From contig MNCI01022307.1 in NCBI GenBank assembly GCA_015680685.1, positions 803,518 through 831,505 of the forward strand: a stretch of DNA of 27,988 bases, written 5' to 3'. The stretch comes from Gnetum montanum. Taxonomy: Eukaryota > Streptophyta > Gnetopsida > Gnetales > Gnetaceae. Of the stretch, positions 1-9,743 are shown one piece after another. A model generated the notes under the pieces. That model worked only from the letters and a program-made list of their open reading frames with translations, did not search any database and was not told the origin of the DNA. Numbering within the stretch: position 1 is the stretch's first letter; each line of letters opens with the position of its first letter. The position numbers were made by a program, and so were the translations under genes.

Positions 1-846
1 ACAAGAAAACTAGAAATAGAGCAAGATTCAATGGAAATAGAAAAAAGAGAACAAGAAAGTAGATTTGTGTAAAGATCTCAAATGTTTAAACAAGGTAAAA
101 TGATACGAGTAAACACTTCACAATAAAGCTATCCCAAATTCAATAACTACGAATTGTTCAAACTTCCAAGGCTCAAAATAAGCAATTTCTTCAAGACATT
201 CCTACTATGCTATCCGAAAAATTGTTGTGTAAACTATCATGTATGAGACTCTATTTTGGCTAGATAATGGATATCAACAATTTCATTCAACAGAACCTTC
301 AAAAGACTTGACAATTTCTGATTGAAATACCGCAAAGATTTACTTTAAAGATAAAAGAAGCTATTCTGGTCTTATCAAAATACCAAAGATTTTTTGAACC
401 CTCTTGACTATTGAATTGTTCAACGACTTGACTACATGCAGAGGCTCTCTTACAACAATCTCAATAGCGGTTCTTACACATTGCACAATAATCAAATTCA
501 CTACTCAAATGCTCTTAAGGCTTTCAAACACAAGCTCTTCTATGGCAAAATTTTAATAGAAATTTTCTATCATGCAACAAGAACAATAAGAGCAATCTAA
601 AGATGCCAAAATTACTTGCCAAGCATGATACTATGTAAACCACTAGCTAAACAATTTAAAAAAAATAAAAAATATTAAACATAACTCATAGGACTATGAC
701 AAAGAGGCTGAAATGTTGTCTTTAACAAGTCATCTTACAAGCATTCTTTCACAATGTCTTCTTTACAAATGCTCTTTCTCTATGACCCTCAGTGTGTCCC
801 CAAAGTGTGATCCAAAACTGTCATCCCCCTTCCTACCCTTGAAGCC

Positions 847-854
847 CTTTTATA
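847..854 (-). promoter_or_regulatory. TATA box of block G
   Basis: The minus strand reads CCCTATAAAAGGGC, a near-ideal plant core promoter. Transcription would run toward base 1, starting roughly at 815-825. The 20-bp repeats at 930-989 lie about 80-140 bp upstream, a usual enhancer distance. Confidence 0.5.
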
Positions 855-929
855 GGGTCTCATAGGTAGTTAGGTAAGTTACAAATATTTTGAGTGGTTA
901 TAACCACCATAGAGATAAAAAAGGCTATA

Positions 930-989
930 GTTGACAAGTGTCTCATTTAGTTGCCAAATGGCTCATTCAGTTGCCAAGTGGCCTTTGTA
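930..989 (-). repeat. Three 20-bp direct repeats in U3 of block G
   Basis: GTTGACAAGTG, GTTGCCAAATG and GTTGCCAAGTG start at 930, 950 and 970, an exact 20-bp period, each followed by a GCTCATT-like or GTCTCATT-like stretch. A related core, GGCCAAGTGTCC, recurs near 1071. The position just upstream of the TATA box suggests an LTR enhancer. Confidence 0.6.
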
Positions 990-1249
990 ATGGTTACAAA
1001 CATCATGGGATTAAGGCTAGGAAGTTATAACTTCCACAAAAAGTTACAACTATAGAAATAAAAGCTATGGTGGCCAAGTGTCCTATTGGATAACTATCTA
1101 ATATAACTCCTTAGCATATGCAAATTTTTAAATCAATATTAATACTCACTTGGTACACAACCAAGGGTTGTCAAACGTACAACAGCATAATAACAACTAA
1201 ATTACTTATATCAAAACCCAAAGTTAATTAAAATAAATGTTGTATGAAT

Positions 1250-1655
1250 TTTTAAATAAATAAAATATTGAGGCCACATGGCCTGTAAATAATGTGGGTT
1301 GGTCCAAGTAGCAAGGCCCATGGAAGTGGTTGTACCGCTAACAGTGCAAACTCGTGGATTACTCCCTGGACTGGTGTATTGGTGTGGTGCGTCAGCTCTG
1401 CATCCGTCTTCATTATCACTGGAAATGATTTCCAGATTAAATCATGCATACCTGCTGAATCTTCTTCTGGGTAACTGCAAGGAAGGAGGTGATACTGAAG
1501 CAATTGAGTGGGGTGTCCAAACAAGAAGATGGTGGATTTCACAGATAACTACCACTGCAAAACAAGGCCCTGCCACGTTATGCCTCCTCCATCTTCGATG
1601 CTATTGATGTCGTTGCTAATTCCTTTTAGCTACACCGATTCTGCTGGTGTCTATT
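1250..1655. other. CpG-retaining flank, no recognised gene
   Basis: This stretch lies directly downstream, in RRP45 orientation, of the RRP45-like stop codon. It is richer in G+C and CpG than the rest of the window and contains open frames of about 60-100 codons on both strands, none resembling a known family. If the exon belongs to a living gene, this would be its 3' untranslated region; otherwise it is co-captured or flanking DNA. Confidence 0.3.
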
Positions 1656-1910
1656 CTATTTTCTTGTGTTGAAAGCTTCAACGGAAGCCCTAATTTTCTC
1701 CGTAATTTTTGCAGCTTTAACAAACGCGATTCTTAAGCGACGCAGAACCTCATTCTGCGAAATGCCAAAGCCGTTGACCTTGATGATGCCGCAGAGGTCA
1801 CCATGTGTGTTGATGTTGACGATCATGCAACCTCCCATGACGGCCTCCTCTTTCAGCGACGGATCAATCATAGTGGAAACCGAAACGCCATCGCCGAAGA
1901 AGGTGCACTT
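1656..1910 (-). pseudogene. RRP45: RRP45-like exosome subunit, C-terminal exon
   Basis: RRP45 is an RNase PH-fold subunit of the eukaryotic RNA exosome core, which processes and degrades RNA in nucleus and cytoplasm. About 84 codons are open in one frame and match the end of plant RRP45 (RRP45A and CER7/RRP45b): a DPSLKEEAVMGG block, a NTHGDLCGI strand, then a basic helix with VKAAKITEKIR and the ending VEAFNTRK. This is only the last quarter or so of the usual protein. The minus strand just before it reads TTTTGTTCAATAG, a good splice acceptor, so it looks like a genomic exon rather than a spliced retrocopy. It keeps CpG sites and has no stop, unlike its surroundings. No upstream exons are visible. 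It is either a captured fragment or the last exon of a gene whose other exons lie beyond retroelement-filled introns. The family match is confident; its status is not. Confidence 0.72.
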
Positions 1911-2213
1911 CTATTGAACAAAAGCACTTGGCGGGAAAAATCCCCCTCTCTTTCAAATTAGACTCTTCCAACTACTACCTCAGAAAGGATATCCAGTTAT
2001 TCCTCATCATCAGTAATGAATTCTTCAGCCACTTCTTTCTCTTTTCGAAAAAATTATATTTTTAATTATGATTAACTTAATAAAAATACAAATAGTTTTC
2101 ATCGAGTTGATAATAGTTTTATGAACTGTGCAAGTAACTGGCCCCAACGATATGTAAAAGTGAAAAGAATGCAAACTGTGAATAGCACGGACAAAAGCGC
2201 AATCGACAAATGG
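1911..2213. other. Spacer between RRP45-like and AUG6-like segments
   Basis: AT-rich, with no recognisable protein. The end next to the RRP45-like exon reads on the minus strand as a pyrimidine-rich run ending in CAATAG, like the 3' end of an intron. A purine run on the minus strand (1942-1957) is followed by ATTTTT rather than TG, so it is not a convincing polypurine tract. Confidence 0.35.
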
Positions 2214-2904
2214 TGAACAATCAACGGCAGCTCATAATGCTGAGCCCGATATCCGATACCTGTGTTCACGATGTGCAATTAAATATTCTATAGGTCCTGA
2301 AGCTAATTCTTCATGCTGATCTATATACATCAATAGGCAGTTCCAAAGATGTGTTGCTTTTTGAACCGATATAACTTTTTGATGTAGTGAAGGATCTTTG
2401 CCACATTGTCTTTCACTATCACCATCCATTTCAAATTTGAAATCCTTGCACTCCTGAAGTTTATCCAACTCTTGCTACAGATAGGCCTCTTCAGCACACA
2501 GAGCATGATACTCAATGGTCATGTCATGTGCTAAATTAGACCACATTGCTTGCTTCTGAACAACCATAGATGCATTTTTCTAAGAAATGTCTTCGTTTAA
2601 GAGCTATCTTAGCCTTTGTCATCGTGAGTAGTGTAGAAGCATGTGTACTCTGATTTACCATGTATGTTAATGAGGCTGGAAGTGGATTACAAGCAACATC
2701 AGCCATAAATGTACATTTATGAACTTCACGTAGGGCATGGGCTGAAAGTTGCCATAATAGTTCAACAAACCTATGCCCATAGCATGTTGCAAGAAATGAC
2801 ACTCTTGAATTCCTCATAGGCAAGGCTCCTTATGATTCTAACTCAGTTATGATCCCTTGGAAAATTTTACGAAATTCATGAGACTGTGCTGAATCAAAAA
2901 TAGG
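2214..2904 (-). pseudogene. AUG6: HAUS augmin-like subunit 6 (AUG6) fragment, broken
   Basis: AUG6 is a subunit of the plant augmin complex, which recruits gamma-tubulin to existing microtubules to nucleate branches in spindle and phragmoplast. Family landmarks appear in order on the minus strand: PIFDSAQS and FRK (about 2870-2904), an elements-of-GALP linker (near 2820), [41 protein letters not shown], a TKAKIAL helix, [18 protein letters not shown], a VQKATHLW segment, and HEELASGPIEYLIAHREHRYRISGSAL split across 2222-2330. It covers roughly residues 80-280 of a protein of about 700. A frameshift lies near 2578 and stops replace single residues at about 2828, 2476 and 2230. No introns are visible over some 230 codons, which suggests RNA-mediated capture. 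Similarity ends sharply at 2904, where a different coding-like sequence joins. Confidence 0.85.
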
Positions 2905-3385
2905 CAATTTCTGCTCATGACACCAAGATGGATAATTCCTTGTACATGTAGCTACAATATCTAGCATATGCCATTCCAACTTCATGGTCAGTTAACTGTT
3001 GCAGAATTCTTCATGGGAAAGAGCATAATCCTCCTTGAACAGTTTCAGTTCATTAATATTCTATACCTCGCCATTCTCAAATAAGTCCACCTGTTCCATG
3101 AAATGGCCAAAATATGCCAACAGGTAGATGGCTCTCTTTACGATGCCTATGACAGATTCAAACAACCTCTTGTATTTGCGTTAAGCTTTTAGTGGCCAAT
3201 AGGGCTTCATCGTCATTTGGTAAGTTATGCTTCCATGCATTGGGATGACGTTGCTTTTGTTTATGTTTATAAGAAACCCCCACCTTGGGTTGCGTACTCC
3301 AATCTTCATTGTCACAAAGTGTGATGGTTCTCCAATGAACTTCCTCACTAGATGTAGCATTATCGTAGTTTTGTAGGAGAGGCAT
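2905..3385 (-). pseudogene. Unrecognised coding-like stretch after LTR C and its PBS
   Basis: A start codon at 3385 lies 121 bp after the PBS of LTR C, where a gag start would sit. It opens 75 codons (starting MPLLQNYDN) ending in TGA at 3158-3160. Shifting one frame there gives a coding-like run (FESVIGIVKRAIYLLAYFGH, then a DLFENGE block) that continues with two in-frame stops (near 3062 and 3000) to 2905 and then into the AUG6 fragment in the same frame. The composition looks protein-like, with charged, hydrophobic and aromatic residues in normal proportion. It does not resemble the gag of A or B, nor the expected N-terminus of AUG6. It may be a divergent gag-like ORF or a third captured host gene. 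Function unknown. Confidence 0.45.
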
Positions 3386-3506
3386 GGTTGTGAAATTGTG
3401 TGTGAATTTATGTGTGACTGTTTACAATTATTTCTTACTAAAATATGTATCGTTAATTCTATACAGTGACCTTGTATGATATAACTAATCTAGATAACTA
3501 GCACTA

Positions 3507-3524
3507 TCCCTAGCAACGGTGCCA
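3507..3524 (-). other. Primer-binding site of element C (tRNA-Asp type)
   Basis: The minus strand reads TGGCACCGTTGCTAGGGA one base after the LTR end. The complement of the 3' end of plant tRNA-Asp is TGGCGCCGTTGCCGGGGA, so only two or three bases differ. This PBS type is typical of Athila/Tat Ty3/gypsy elements and fixes LTR C as a 5' LTR on the minus strand. Confidence 0.75.
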
Positions 3525-3525
3525 A

Positions 3526-4300
3526 TGATGAGTGACGAGGTACCCATACACTCAACCATATGAATACGAGTGTTACACGTGCAATCCAGTTGAACTCTGT
3601 AGACAGACTAGTTGTGGCATCTAGATAGTTAACCTTAGGTCACAGTTCGTTGTCTTCCCACCTGGACTAGTATTAGCTTTGTCATGTATGGTTTAGTCCA
3701 GAGTGAGATGTATGATGTGGCTTCTAACCTAATGCTACTCCTGAAGGTAATGGAAAGTAATATTGACTAAGCTAGGAGAGAAAGGGTGAGAGAGAATCTA
3801 ACTAGCCTAAGTGCAATGAGCATCCATTCCTTGATTATCCATACACATCTTGGACTTTGTGCATGACTACTACTAGGATTACCAAGTGCAGATCCTAGGT
3901 ACGCTACTGGGTTACCAAGTAATCACACTTAAATTCTTGTAATCAAGTCGTACTCATTCCACGTTTAACAGGAGTTTAAGGGTGAGAAGAGATTAACTAG
4001 TAAAGTAGTAAATAAAAATTAATTAAATAATTAATCTAAGTGAATTCTGCAATGATGAAGTAATCTCAATATTTATTTTTGGTCATGTGTGTGTCCAAGT
4101 ACGTCACACTCGAATAAGGATGTTGTACAATTACAATCACTACACTGTGGGCATACACGGGGAGAGAAGGGTTGAGAGAAAGAAATTAAAACACTTAAAC
4201 TAAGAACTACTACTTCCTAACTTACCCCCAAAAACTCATCTGTCTACCTCTTGTTTATAGATGAGGAGCCAGGCTGTGATATCGCATACGCGATATTGCA
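3526..4300 (-). repeat. 5' LTR of element C
   Basis: About 775 bp. The U5 end is fixed by the CA end next to the PBS at 3526. It shares blocks with LTR B and LTR A: TTGGTAATCC with an AGGATGTGTA-like or AAGATGTGTA-like block, CTCGTATTCATATGGTTG, and the terminal TCACTCATCA. The start at 4300 (minus strand TGCAATATCG) is inferred from the end of integrase similarity at 4301. A TATA box (minus strand CTATAAAC, 4253-4260) lies about 45 bp inside. Just inside the start is a hairpin with 7-bp arms ATATCGC/GCGATAT around 4277-4295. U3 would be very short. Confidence 0.65.
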
Positions 4301-4920
4301 GTTAACCAAAATGTGACTCATTAGTGACAATGGTAGCTTGTGCTCATTTTGTACAATAGTTAACAACAACTATGATGTATGCCTTTCCATTCGACATGGG
4401 TACCCATGAAGTCAATGCCTTAGATGTCAAAGGGCTTTAGTTGTTGGATCCACTACTAAGGTTCCTCCATACAAGTAGACATTTCACCATCATGTTGGCA
4501 ACATTCACAAGAGCAAACGAATTGATGAGCATCCTTGAAAAGTGTTTACTAATAATACCATACCATAAGGTTGTTACTAGTCATGCATCTCCCAACATAG
4601 TGACACCCACAAGAACCCTCATGAGCATCTTAGATAATGCATAGCTATTTAGCATTAGGAACACACCAACAAACCAAGCCATCAATTCATATCTTGTAAA
4701 GATGTACATTGATCTGCATGAAGTGTTTCACCTTGTGAAGAAACTATTTTTTCTTCCTATGGTTCCATTCTTATGGCATATCTTAGATGAGAAGATAGGT
4801 AAGAGTGTGATTGTACCATTTAGATTCATTAGGCATTTATTTGGTTATAGGCCCAACAAAGCGGAGTTCATTAGGAAACTAATTTGATAGTGGGATCTTC
4901 TCCTCTTTGATGTTCCATCA
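4301..4920 (-). pseudogene. Element A integrase, N-terminal part, broken
   Basis: Integrase inserts retroelement cDNA into the host chromosome. On the minus strand, with stops, there is a degenerate HHCC zinc module: histidines in the HEGSCGCHYVG region (about 4590-4620), then TLFKDAHQFV and the cysteine pair in CECCQ (about 4510-4525). Then comes the start of the catalytic core with GIDFMG (near 4400), holding the first acidic residue of the D,D-35-E triad, and the YCTK motif (near 4345), whose following Trp is a TGA stop. The sequence ends at 4301 before the second Asp. The remaining two thirds are missing, cut by LTR C. Confidence 0.75.
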
Positions 4921-6364
4921 CAACCAAAACAGGTGGTCAACAATCACGTTCTTAGTTCTCTTTCAATCTACCATTGTAAGATTGAATTCTTGTAAGATCA
5001 CTAGCCACTATATGACACAGGGGGCTCATGATTGGTTTGTTCATCAAGAATTAGATTACACTATGGTCTATGTGCACAAACACCTTCTACCCAAGCACAT
5101 AGAGTCTAAGTTTCTCCAAGGTAAACATCACTACCATAAATTCTTTTTCTATTATGGTGTAATTTAGCTATGCACCCAAAATGCTTTTGTTTGCATAGTG
5201 AATATAGTAAGGATTCTTTTGATCATCCAACTACATGAGCATGACTTCCAAGGCTTAATTTGATGTAGTTGTCATGATGTGGAAGGGTATGGACCAGTCA
5301 CGTGCTTGTAGAATTGGAGTTTCCATGAGCTTCTACTTGAGATGTTGGAATGCATGCTCGTATTTCTTGGTCTAGAAAAATGGAATATCCTTCTTCATCA
5401 ACTCCACCAATGGTTTAGTGATCTTAGAGAAATTTTCAATGAATCGCTGGTAGTAGCCAATGTGTCTAAGGAATGACCTCATATCTTTGACTATTTTTGG
5501 TTGTTTAGTAATTCCTTGGGTGATCCTTATTTTTTAGGATCCACATTGATTACTTTTTCAGAAATTCTATGTCCCAAAATAATGCATTCTTGGATCATTA
5601 GGTGGCTTTTTTACTAGTTGAGACTAAGATTTATCTCCACACACCTTTTTAGCACTTACTTAAGATGGTCTAGGGCTTGCTTAAATGTGGCCCCATAGGT
5701 GGAGAAGTCATCCATGAAGACTTCCATCTTACTACCAATCTATTATTGAAAGATGCTTAGGACAAGGCGTTGGAATGTAGCAGGGGCATTGCATAGACCA
5801 AACAACATCTTTTTGTATGAAAAATTTTCCTAGGGACTTGCGAATGTTATCTTGGCTTGATCCTCTAGTGCAATCTAAAATTGGTTATAGCCACTATAAC
5901 TATCTAGAAAGCTATAGTAGCAATGCTTAGAAATGGTGTCCAACACCTGGTACATATATGGCAATGGAAATGATCTTTATAAGTTGCCATGTTCAACAAC
6001 CTGAAATTGATACAATCCTCCATTTGTCATATTTCTTTGGAACTATCACTAGTGGACTAACCCACTCAGTATCCATAATGGAATAGATGGACCTTGCCTT
6101 GAAGAGTTGTTCAATCTCCTCCTTCATGATCTACTTGAGTTTGGGATTCAACTACTATTATGGCTACCTCTTTGACTTGATGGAAGGATCTATGTAAATG
6201 CAGTGCTGACATATCCTAGGATCAATCCTAGTGAGTTTAGGATATGACCAAGCAAAGGCTATTGACCATTTTTTGACTACCTCCAACAACTTCTTTTTCT
6301 GTATAGGAGCAAGGTTGGCATTAATGATAACCAAATTTCCATTATTCAGAAAGACATATTCCAT
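4920..6364 (-). pseudogene. Element A reverse transcriptase and RNase H, broken
   Basis: Reverse transcriptase and RNase H copy the element RNA into DNA. In minus-strand order: MEYVFLNNGNLVIINA at the start, SYPKLTRIDPRICQH, a KEEIEQLFKARSIY block, DTEWVSPLVIVPKK, LPYMYQVLD, SFLDSYSGYNQ, LFGLCNAPATFQR, the active-site box FMDDF (5704-5721), LGHRISEK and YYQRFIENFSKITKPL, the usual Athila/Tat RT series. RNase H follows with IHYANKSILGA, YTIIEKEFMVV and HIDHS. At least one frameshift (near 6010) and many stops make it inactive. The two aspartates of the FMDDF box survive. Confidence 0.88.
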
Positions 6365-6676
6365 TCTAGCTAGTAAAGATTTTAGCTCAAGGGACTCCTA
6401 TTTAAACCATTCAAGGATTTCCAACTCTACCTAGTTGGTTTCATTAGGTTCATCATTAGAGAGTTGGCAATGAACTTGCTCCAATTCATCCATGCCTTCA
6501 ATGTAGGCACTCATAAGGCTCTTAGTTGGTTCTATGCATATTGTTGAACTGCTATCATGATCAACTATTAGCCACTAGGTGTCCTCTTATTTTGTGGCTG
6601 CTACGTAGAGGCACCTTTAAGTTTTAGCCACATCGACACATTGACTGCATGTTATGATAGATGTGCTTTTTATGGA
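6365..6676 (-). pseudogene. Element A linker between protease and RT
   Basis: This segment aligns by translation with 27472-27700 of element B: an RCLYVA block, an EDT.WLI run, an ICIEPT motif and an ALEQVH-like stretch shortly before the RT start. It has no known catalytic motif and is the spacer normally found between protease and RT in this lineage. Several stops interrupt it. Confidence 0.55.
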
Positions 6677-7100
6677 TCAAAATATTTTCACATAGTTGCA
6701 CTGTGTGTCACTATATGTAATGCATGGAATGCGCTTCCTCTCTATCTTTCCAAATTTATTTTCCTTGAAAACTTCCAAAGAGAGGTCTCTGATTCCTAGC
6801 TGTGCATTAATGGTGCTCAACCAAGCCCTTTCCATAATGATTAGGAAGGCCTCCTGGTAGTTATCAACATGAATCATCAAGAGGTTAGCAGGATAGAACC
6901 ATCCACAAACGATGATCACAATGTCCTCCACTAATCTCAAGGGAATGATGATGGACTAATCTACCAACTCAAGATTAATGTTGCTCTTCTTGAATGGAGG
7001 TAGGTTCTAGGCCTTGTACATTTCATGGGAAATCAAATTTACACTAGAATCTAAGTCCAAAAGAGCCTTGTAATGCTCATTCCCAATGATTTGTAAATAA
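6677..7100 (-). pseudogene. Element A aspartic protease, broken
   Basis: Retropepsin-type protease that would cut the gag-pol polyprotein. The minus strand shows ALLDLDSSVNLIS (about 7031-7069), where the active-site triad Asp-Ser/Thr-Gly has become Asp-Leu-Asp, then NLPPFKKSNI, LRLVEDIVIIVCGW and the family motif IIMERAWLSTINA (near 6815-6855). Element B has the same blocks in the same order. The lost active-site glycine, besides frameshifts, shows the copy is inactive. Confidence 0.75.
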
Positions 7101-9743
7101 ATGAGGGGACTTCTAGGATCATATCTTTTGTTGGAAATATGTCCAACCTTAATCTAATCCATGATAGCATGGGTTAACATCACGGTATGAACTTTGGGAG
7201 TTGTTTGGTTTGAAGGGTTCTTAAATAAAGAAGTAGAGGATGAGGGAGAAGTGGGGTCATTAATTGTAGGTGTATGTGAAGGCTTTGAAGAATTGCTAGT
7301 TTAGAAGAAAGGTCTTTTTGGGGTTTATTTTCCAAACCACTTAGTTGAGGAGTTGGTTGCAAGTCAATAGCCCTCATGGCTTTTCTTTGTTGTGGCTAGG
7401 TAGGAATTCCAGCTTTCATGGAAAGAGCTAGTGGTAGTTGAGTTGAGGGTAAGGGTGAAGATGCAGAAGAATGAGGAGGGTAAAATCGAAATGGGTATTC
7501 CCCTCTTAGATATTAAGATATATAATATTTAGGAGGGTAGTAGTGATGCTGAAAGGAGGCATGACTGGAAGAGTAATGTAGAGAAATTGGTTGCTAAATG
7601 TAGTACCCATAGGAATATGGCTATCAGTAAGGGTACTCTTGCCTTGGTGGTGGCATCCCCCATGACTATGGATGCTTCCACTGCTAGTACTACTTATGAT
7701 ATTGGGGTAGAGCTCCACTTGAATAGTAGGCTTATTGTTGGTGGAACTACTTGTAGTTTCCTTGAGGATGAGGTATCCTCTTGGGTGCTTACCTTCTTGC
7801 CAATATTGTATTTAGTGCGTACACCTCAAAGTCCTATAAGTGTAACATAATGGGGCAACATCCCTTAGGATGCTGATAGTGGTAGATGCCACACCCACCA
7901 TCATCATCTATCTCAAACTCTACAACCTCCTCTATAGTAGCAACTTTACCCTTACCCCTTTGATGGACATGTTTAACTTCTTTCATTCTCCTTTAGTCTT
8001 GATTGGTACCTTGCTCTTTAGATGCTTCAACAATTTTAAGGGTATTTTTAAATTTTTTGTTCACAGAATCCCATATTTTATCTACCTTAGTTGATATTTT
8101 AGAGATAGATTTTTGGATCAAAAATATTTTAATACCACTTCATCAAGTGGTGCCTCCTCCTTCTTTTCATAGAACTAGACTTTCCTTTTTTAGTTGGAAG
8201 GGTCCTAGTTGAATTTCTCTTCACTTTTCCTTTTTTATAACTCACCTTCTTCTTTGGCCACCTACTCAATTAGCATTTGGATTTGATGGGCTCTAAGTTC
8301 TAAAAGTCTCCCTGAGGCATAGACCCCAAGGTTCTCCTTATTTCTATTCAAAGCCCATCTTGATATGATGGAGCTACTCCCTTTGAGGAAAGCCATGGCT
8401 TTAGCATTCATGCAACAGAGAGTAATATCTACCAATGAACAAATCCAAGGATTTATGTATTTCTTGTCTCCACCCTTGGATCTATTTTCTCAGATTGGAC
8501 ACTCAGGAGTATGTATAATACTTATCATTGAAGAGATTAAGCATCATACTCCATTGTCTGATTTATTCTGATTCTAAGAACCAGAACTATCTTTCAACCT
8601 TAATGAGTATCCATGGAAATAACTTTAGTTTTTACCATTCATTTTCAACATTTTACAATGCACAAGCATAGTGAAAGGCTTAAAGATGATTCTATGGATC
8701 TAAGTTATATTCCCCTTCAAACTTGGATATATTACTTATATCAAACTATTTAATTCTGCTATGTTTCACATGCCTTGTTGGAATTCTCATTGCCTTTGCA
8801 ATATTCAACATGTTTCTTGTTGCAAGAAAAGGATCATCATAGCCATAGCCTCTATGATGGGCATGATGGTTGTGAGGTCCTCTACTTCCCCTTCTTTCAT
8901 GATGGTAAACCTCCCTTGATTGCCCATGCCCCTGGTCTCTACTAGTTCGGTAGGTCCTACGATCATCTCCATCTCATTGGTCACCTCCATCATAATCATG
9001 TCCTCTGCTACTTTAGTTTAAGTTAGATGAGGAAGAAGATGAGGATGTTGATGGTGAAGATGGAGGAGAGCCAGCACTAGCACAGTGCTTGCTACCCCCT
9101 CTTCTTTGGTCATGCCCACAATCATCATATTTATCATCGTTGTGATGCTTGTCCATATTCTTACCTTAACTCCTACCTTTGGAGCCTCCATGATCATGGA
9201 ATCCATTCTTCCCTAACCAATGTTTTTTACAATGAACAGCAAGTTCTGGTTCAAACCCCTCTCATCAAAGCTAAGGGGAGGAGAGCCAGTGAATTAAGAA
9301 CTTCTAGAGAATGGGTCCTCACCTTCTTTCTAGCCTAGCAGGAAAAATGGATTATTGAATCATTTCTCCTTTGATGCTTTGTAACAAATATCCTATTACC
9401 GATCTCTCTTACATTATGCCTCATTAGGATGATAATCCTAATAGTCATGGTCTTGCACAACATATTTAGCATTGAGCCCCTAGATGCCCAACCTCATGAG
9501 AGTTTGAAGCAACATCACAAGAACTAATTGATTCGGTAGCAACACAATGTTTCTGTTCATGTTCCTCCACTGTAGTTGTTCATCCTAATGTAAGATGAAG
9601 GTTAAGTTTAGCACATATTCATCAGGATGAGTATATACCACTTTATATTGTTGTGGCACTAGCTAATTTTCCCTTTCATGCCTTTGTTAATTAGATGTAT
9701 GCGTGAACAGTGGTAGAGAATTAGCCTTGTGAGAAGAAGTCAT
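7101..9743 (-). pseudogene. Element A gag, broken
   Basis: Gag forms the virus-like particle around element RNA. The likely start is the ATG at 9743 (MTSSHKANS), matching one of the early ATGs of gag in B. Shared landmarks on the minus strand include VVYTHPDEYVLN (about 9620-9655), AKYVVQDHD, MRIPTRH (about 8770), the capsid-like core with KFEGEYNLDP, ENEW, KLKLFPW (about 8640-8720), YTYS.VSNLRK (about 8480-8510), and a basic C-terminal linker near 7260-7380. No CCHC zinc knuckle could be placed. Stops and frameshifts are frequent. The Met-rich minus-strand ORFs at 8805-9206 lie in the wrong frame. Confidence 0.75.

Larger units (their letters stand above)
1..1250 (-). repeat. LTR-like promoter block G (boundaries open)
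   Basis: No protein can be supported here. On the minus strand the block has the layout of a plant LTR: a U3-like part with short direct repeats (930-989), a strong TATA box (minus-strand TATAAAAG, 847-854) in GC-richer surroundings, then a long AT-rich untranslated-like stretch down to base 1. It shows no clear similarity to the LTRs of A, B and C, so it should be another family. The start may lie near 1230-1275; the other end is outside the window or unrecognisable. No PBS or PPT was found. It could be a solo LTR, a truncated 5' LTR, or a host promoter; LTR is my preferred reading from context. Confidence 0.4.
1656..4300 (-). mobile_element. Element C: LTR retrotransposon with host-gene cargo
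   Basis: From right to left on the minus strand: an LTR (3526-4300), a tRNA-Asp-type PBS (3507-3524), a short leader, an unrecognised ORF (2905-3385), an AUG6-like fragment fused in the same frame, and an RRP45-like exon. No gag, protease, RT or integrase is recognisable. The layout is that of a non-autonomous element that has transduced host sequence, as known for maize Bs1. The left boundary is open, since no 3' LTR was found; the RRP45-like exon may not belong to the element. The right end abuts the broken integrase of element A, implying insertion there. Confidence 0.55.

Noticed and set aside
1666-1917. Plus-strand ORF of 83 codons
   Set aside because: It is the antisense shadow of the RRP45-like exon; the minus-strand reading has clear family similarity and this one has none.
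1942-1957. Minus-strand purine run as a PPT for element C
   Set aside because: The next bases are ATTTTT, not TG, and no LTR C sequence follows; it fits better as the pyrimidine-flanked end of an intron.
8805-9206. Two Met-rich minus-strand ORFs in element A
   Set aside because: Their sequence is low-complexity (Met, Glu, His repeats) and lies in a different frame from the gag similarity that runs through the same region.
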